The position numbers were made by a program, and so were the translations under genes. A stretch of DNA of 57,372 nucleotides from Saprospirales bacterium. GTDB lineage: Bacteria > Bacteroidota > Bacteroidia > Chitinophagales > UBA8649. Positions 53,736 through 57,372 of the stretch are shown in pieces; within the stretch, counting starts at the first letter, position 1, and each line of letters begins with the position of its first letter. The stretch covers positions 1 to 57,372 of the forward strand of contig PAPS01000032.1 of the NCBI GenBank assembly GCA_002708985.1, read 5' to 3'. Under the pieces are notes generated by a model. The model worked only from the letters and a program-made list of their open reading frames with translations. It was not told the origin of the DNA and made no database searches.

Positions 53736-56389
53736 TATCTAGGTTCCGTTTGCGTTGGTTACTTGTTCTGGGCTGGATGTCACTAGGCGGCATAGTGTGG
53801 GCTCAAAATGATAGTACAGAGTCTACATTGGAAATCAATCCATGGGACTTTAGTGAACCTAAAGAATACGTTATAGCAGGTGCTGTTTTAGAAGGAAGCA
53901 ATCTGAATAAAGGTGTTCTGCTGAATCTTGCTGAAATTCCAGTTGGTTCGTCAATAACCCTTCCTGGGGACGATTTTGCTATGGCGATCAAGCGACTTTG
54001 GGACCAGCGAATTTTCGCAGGTGTCTCCATTTACATAGATTCTGTACAAGGAGATCAAATCTTTTTAAGGTTATCGATTACCGAACGACCTCGTCTATCT
54101 CGATTTGTGATTACAGGTGTAAAAAAAGGTGATGCTGAAGAGATTCGAGAGATGTTAAACTTAGGCATTGCCTCGGTGCTTCAGGAGGCGGATAAAAATG
54201 AGATTCGTTATAAAATCTCAAAGTATTACACAGATAAAGGTTTTTACAAGCCGATCGTTACCATGACAGAGCAGGAGGACACTATTATGGCCAATAGTGT
54301 CTTATTGCGTATTGAGGTTGATCGAGGCAGAAAGGTTCGTATCGATGAAATACAGATTGAGGGCAATGCTCAGATGACCAGTCGCCAGATTAAGCGAAGC
54401 ATGAAAAACACCCGTGAGCGAGTGAAATTTGAGCTTCAAGAGCTACTCGATATTCCAAAAAATAAAATTGATTCAGCCTTCGGTGCACTAGATGTTATTA
54501 CCGATTTTTCTGCGAGTAGAGCCTTTAAATATGGTGATCGATTTGTTAACCTCAACATCTTCAAATCCTCAAAATTTTCTCCTCAAAGTTACGAGGATGA
54601 CAAAGAGATATTGCTTGCGCGCTACAGAGATAAGGGCTATCTCGATGCAAAAATCACTTTTGACACAGCGGTATTCCTGCCCGATGGGAATGTCTTTATT
54701 GCAATGCAAATAGAGGAAGGGAGTCAATACTACTTTAGAAACATTACTTTTTCAGGCCAGGCAAAATATTCCGACTCGCTTCTTCTACAGATCCTCGATA
54801 TAAAGAAGGGGTCAGTTTATAGTGAAGGTCTGTTAAATGAGCGGTTGTTCCAAAGCCAAAACAGCGATGATGTAAGTTCATTGTACATGGATAATGGATA
54901 TCTATTTTTCAATGTTACTCCAATCGAACAGCGCGTAGAAGGGGACTCAATTGATTTGTTGCTCAAAGTGTATGAGGGTCCTCAAGCGACCATTAATGCA
55001 GTTAATATCTACGGAAATACAAAGACGAATGAGAAAGTCATTCGTCGTGAGCTTTACATAAAACCGGGCGATAAATTTAGTAGAACGGCGCTTATGCGTT
55101 CTCAACGAGAGCTTGCTAATCTCGGGTATTTTGATCCCGAGCAAATGGAGATTCTTCCCCGACCTAATCCTCAAAATGGCACAGTGGATATCGATTTAAA
55201 GGTTGTTGAGAAGCCTTCTGACCAATTGGAACTTTCCGCAGGGTGGGGAGGCCGCGGAAATGGAGTAGTGGGTACGCTTGGTGTTCAGTTCACCAATTTC
55301 TCGCTGCGCAATGTGTTTAATGGGAAAGCATGGTCGCCATTACCCTCTGGGGACGGCCAAAACTTCACGGTTCGTGTTCAGTCCAATGGTAAACTCTTCC
55401 AATCGTATAATTTAAGTTTTACAGAACCATGGCTTGGCGGTCGTAAGCCTAACTCATTATCTCTAAGCTTTTTTCGTCAGCGCCTAAATGATCTAGATAT
55501 TAATCGTGCCATTGAGGGAAGTTTAGTCACTACGGGAGGCTCTGTAGCACTGGGGACGCGCCTTCGTTGGCCAGATGACTATTTCATCGTCCAAACGTCA
55601 TTAAACTTTCAGCGCTACCAATTGGATAACTTTAACACCTTTGATTTCAGTTTTACCAATGGTCAGGCAAACAACATTAATTTCTCTACTACGATTGCCA
55701 GAAACTCTATTGACCAGCCACTATTTCCAAGTAGAGGTTCAAACATATCCTTAACTCTTCAAGCAACTCTGCCCTATAGTTTGTTATTTAAGGGGCGACG
55801 CAACATTGACTTCAGCGACCCAACCTTAGATGATGAGATTCGTTTCCGATGGGTAGAATTTTATAAAGGACGCTTTGATGCAGAATTTTATACGCCATTA
55901 GCTGGAAAGTTGGTATTATATACCGCGGCAAAAATGGGTTTTTTAGGGACATATAATAAATCTCTCGGGCTTACGCCTTTTGAGCGTTATGAACTAGGAG
56001 GGGAAGGATTTCAGCAAACAAGATTTTTAGGAAGGGATCCAATCGGTTTGCGAGGATACAATGTGATTACGCCGAGCGGCGGAGCGCCAATATTTAATAA
56101 GTTCATAATGGAGATGCGCTATCCGATTTCTTTGAACCCATCAGCTACTGTTTATACGTTGGCTTTCTTAGAAGGGGGAAACTTTTGGAATTCGATCCAA
56201 GATTATCAACCGTTTAATCTCAAACGATCTTTTGGTGTGGGTTTGAGAGTCTTTTTGCCTATGTTTGGTCTGCTCGGATTTGATTATGGCATAGGCTTTG
56301 ATGATGACGACTTGGATGCCGTAACTGGTGATAACCTATTTCAGAAGTATGGCCAGTTTCGGATTATTTTAGGATTTGAACCTCAATAG
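53732..56389 (+). CDS. bamA: Outer-membrane protein assembly factor BamA
   Basis: Folds and inserts barrels into the outer membrane. The 885-residue product has a signal peptide (GGIVWAQ) and an N-terminal series of POTRA domains (about residues 45-460, with repeats of the EGN/ITGN type such as EIQIEGNAQM and AVNIYGNTKTN). A 16-strand barrel follows with the lid-motif region LGRDPIGLRGY near residue 770. The last strand FRIILGFEPQ has its terminal aromatic three residues before the end, not at the very end. It is coupled to uppS by ATGA and followed by two Skp-like chaperone genes. Confidence 0.97.
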   Translation: MISRFRLRWLLVLGWMSLGGIVWAQNDSTESTLEINPWDFSEPKEYVIAGAVLEGSNLNKGVLLNLAEIPVGSSITLPGDDFAMAIKRLWDQRIFAGVSIYIDSVQGDQIFLRLSITERPRLSRFVITGVKKGDAEEIREMLNLGIASVLQEADKNEIRYKISKYYTDKGFYKPIVTMTEQEDTIMANSVLLRIEVDRGRKVRIDEIQIEGNAQMTSRQIKRSMKNTRERVKFELQELLDIPKNKIDSAFGALDVITDFSASRAFKYGDRFVNLNIFKSSKFSPQSYEDDKEILLARYRDKGYLDAKITFDTAVFLPDGNVFIAMQIEEGSQYYFRNITFSGQAKYSDSLLLQILDIKKGSVYSEGLLNERLFQSQNSDDVSSLYMDNGYLFFNVTPIEQRVEGDSIDLLLKVYEGPQATINAVNIYGNTKTNEKVIRRELYIKPGDKFSRTALMRSQRELANLGYFDPEQMEILPRPNPQNGTVDIDLKVVEKPSDQLELSAGWGGRGNGVVGTLGVQFTNFSLRNVFNGKAWSPLPSGDGQNFTVRVQSNGKLFQSYNLSFTEPWLGGRKPNSLSLSFFRQRLNDLDINRAIEGSLVTTGGSVALGTRLRWPDDYFIVQTSLNFQRYQLDNFNTFDFSFTNGQANNINFSTTIARNSIDQPLFPSRGSNISLTLQATLPYSLLFKGRRNIDFSDPTLDDEIRFRWVEFYKGRFDAEFYTPLAGKLVLYTAAKMGFLGTYNKSLGLTPFERYELGGEGFQQTRFLGRDPIGLRGYNVITPSGGAPIFNKFIMEMRYPISLNPSATVYTLAFLEGGNFWNSIQDYQPFNLKRSFGVGLRVFLPMFGLLGFDYGIGFDDDDLDAVTGDNLFQKYGQFRIILGFEPQ

Positions 56390-56396
56390 AGAAAAT

Positions 56397-56915
56397 ATGC
56401 GAAAATTTTTAGGTTTACTTTTTATAGTACTAAGTTTTAACTGCCTTAGTGCACAACGTTTTGTTTATATCGATATGGAATATATGTTCAGTCAGATTCC
56501 AGAAGTTCAACGTGCCCAGGAGGAATTGGATGCCAAGGCTATGGAATGGCGAACAACGATACAGAATATGATGTTTTCTGTGGATTCCGCATATAAGGCT
56601 TTTCAGGCAGAGCAAGTGCTTATGACAGAGCGCATGAAGGCTGAGAAAATTCGAGAAATTGAAGATATGGAGCGCTCAATAAAAGGCTATCAACAAGAAA
56701 AGTTTGGTCCTGAGGGTGCACTTTTTGCTGAAAAAGATGCCCTGCTTCGTCCTATTCAAGACAAGATTTATGATGAAATCCAACGATATGCTGAAGAGAA
56801 GGGGTATGACTTTATACTCGATCGATCGGCCACTACGATGGTATTGTTTGGATCCGATCGCTACAACAAAAGTGACGATATCTTAAAAAGGCTTGGATAT
56901 ACCGTGTCCAAGTAA
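56397..56915 (+). CDS. OmpH/Skp-family periplasmic chaperone
   Basis: A 172-residue exported protein with signal peptide to CLSAQ and a mature part of FVYIDMEYMFSQIPEVQRAQEEL and a long coiled-coil hairpin (residues about 40-115), ending with the ILDRS and DDILKRLGY block typical of OmpH-like proteins. Skp/OmpH chaperones keep outer-membrane proteins soluble on their way to BamA. The ATG at 56397 begins the signal peptide; an in-frame ATG at 56376 overlaps bamA. First of two adjacent OmpH genes. Confidence 0.93.
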   Translation: MRKFLGLLFIVLSFNCLSAQRFVYIDMEYMFSQIPEVQRAQEELDAKAMEWRTTIQNMMFSVDSAYKAFQAEQVLMTERMKAEKIREIEDMERSIKGYQQEKFGPEGALFAEKDALLRPIQDKIYDEIQRYAEEKGYDFILDRSATTMVLFGSDRYNKSDDILKRLGYTVSK

Positions 56916-56961
56916 GTTTATATTAACTGAAAATAGTTTCTTTACATCACAATAATTTATA

Positions 56962-57372
56962 ATGAAAGTTTTACGATTTATTCTTCCCCTTGCCATGATT
57001 TTTGGCTTCACCTTAACGAGCACTGCACAGACTAGTAAAATGGGTTTGGTAGATTATCAAGCACTTTTAGCTGAAATGCCCGAATCTATATTGGCCCAAG
57101 AAAAATTGCAAAGTAGGTCCGACGAAATGCAAAATGAGCTAGATATGATAGGTGAGCAGTACATGATTAAGGCCGCAGAATATAATGAGATGATGAATTC
57201 GGGAACACTTACATCAGGGGCATCACAAGCCGCGCAGGCCGAGTTAAATAGTTTACAAGAAAAGTATTCAAAAGCCGAACTACGTGCACAGGAATCATTA
57301 ATGGGTTATGAAGAAACCTTATTGACACCTATCATTGATAAGTTAGATCAGGCAATTACCTCTGTATCCAGA
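56962..57372 (+). CDS. Second OmpH/Skp-family periplasmic chaperone (cut by window edge)
   Basis: A second OmpH-like reading frame from ATG 56962, 46 bases after the first. It has a signal peptide ending TSTAQTS, the start of the domain (MGLVDYQALLAEMPESILAQEKL), and a Gln/Glu/Lys-rich coiled coil continuing to the end of the window (137 residues seen). Tandem OmpH genes after bamA are usual in Bacteroidota. The last part of the gene is outside the window. Confidence 0.92.
   Translation, partial: MKVLRFILPLAMIFGFTLTSTAQTSKMGLVDYQALLAEMPESILAQEKLQSRSDEMQNELDMIGEQYMIKAAEYNEMMNSGTLTSGASQAAQAELNSLQEKYSKAELRAQESLMGYEETLLTPIIDKLDQAITSVSR

Overview
The window looks like a gene-dense piece of core chromosome from a member of the Bacteroidota, most likely a Flavobacteriales-type marine lineage (inference). 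The grounds are Bacteroidota-restricted families (DUF4270, DUF4476, DUF5606, Porin_10 and an OmpP1/FadL-like barrel), an atpDC pair separated from the other ATP synthase genes, and two promoters matching the Bacteroidota sigma pattern (TTG, 19 nt, TAnnTTTG). Starts rarely show a Shine-Dalgarno sequence. The uppS-bamA-ompH-ompH order also fits. I saw no tRNA, rRNA, insertion sequence, prophage, CRISPR array or classical defence system.

Layout. 1-4.4 kb: start of an RND/MMPL exporter gene cut by the window edge, thyA-folA, then proS with a small secreted protein. 4.4-7.3 kb: a Trp/Tyr-rich secreted protein and an OmpP1/FadL-like barrel. 7.3-10.2 kb: murB and a coupled NIF3/zinc-ribbon pair. 10.3-15.5 kb: pckA, rsmE, a DUF4159 protein, a fatty acid desaturase and an aldo/keto reductase. 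15.5-17.3 kb: atpDC with its own promoter. 17.4-22.2 kb: one rightward transcription unit, priA - spondin-domain lipoprotein - pssA - purS - rsmI, converging on a short ssb. 22.6-23.1 kb: a decayed gene with weak resemblance to GldM C-terminal domains. 23.2-26.4 kb: an M1 peptidase apparently fused to an outer-membrane barrel. 26.4-31.4 kb: dprA, lpxK, a purine nucleoside phosphorylase and a Porin_10 barrel. 31.4-38.1 kb: a secreted protein of a family often mislabelled asparagine synthetase B, an esterase lipoprotein, and a tight leftward set (GT5-like protein, DUF4270 lipoprotein, glmS). 38.1-42 kb: panC, panD, a UPF0104 membrane protein, rfaE2 and an acyl-CoA dehydrogenase. 42-49.5 kb: DUF4476 protein, lipoproteins, uvrB, DUF5606, an M3 peptidase, pdxH and an HU gene. 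49.7 kb to the end: alpha/beta hydrolase, CBS protein, nadK, an outer-membrane protein, uppS, bamA and two OmpH/Skp genes.

The dominant theme is envelope building: peptidoglycan precursors (glmS, murB, uppS), lipid A and LPS core (lpxK, rfaE2), phospholipid (pssA), and outer-membrane protein assembly (bamA, Skp-like chaperones) together with several barrels and lipoproteins. The rest is nucleotide and cofactor metabolism, translation and DNA repair. The least understood parts are the degenerate GT5-like/DUF4270/glmS operon, the aromatic-rich secreted protein beside proS, the barrel-fused M1 peptidase, the repeat-bearing DUF4476 protein and the decayed locus at 22.6-23.1 kb.
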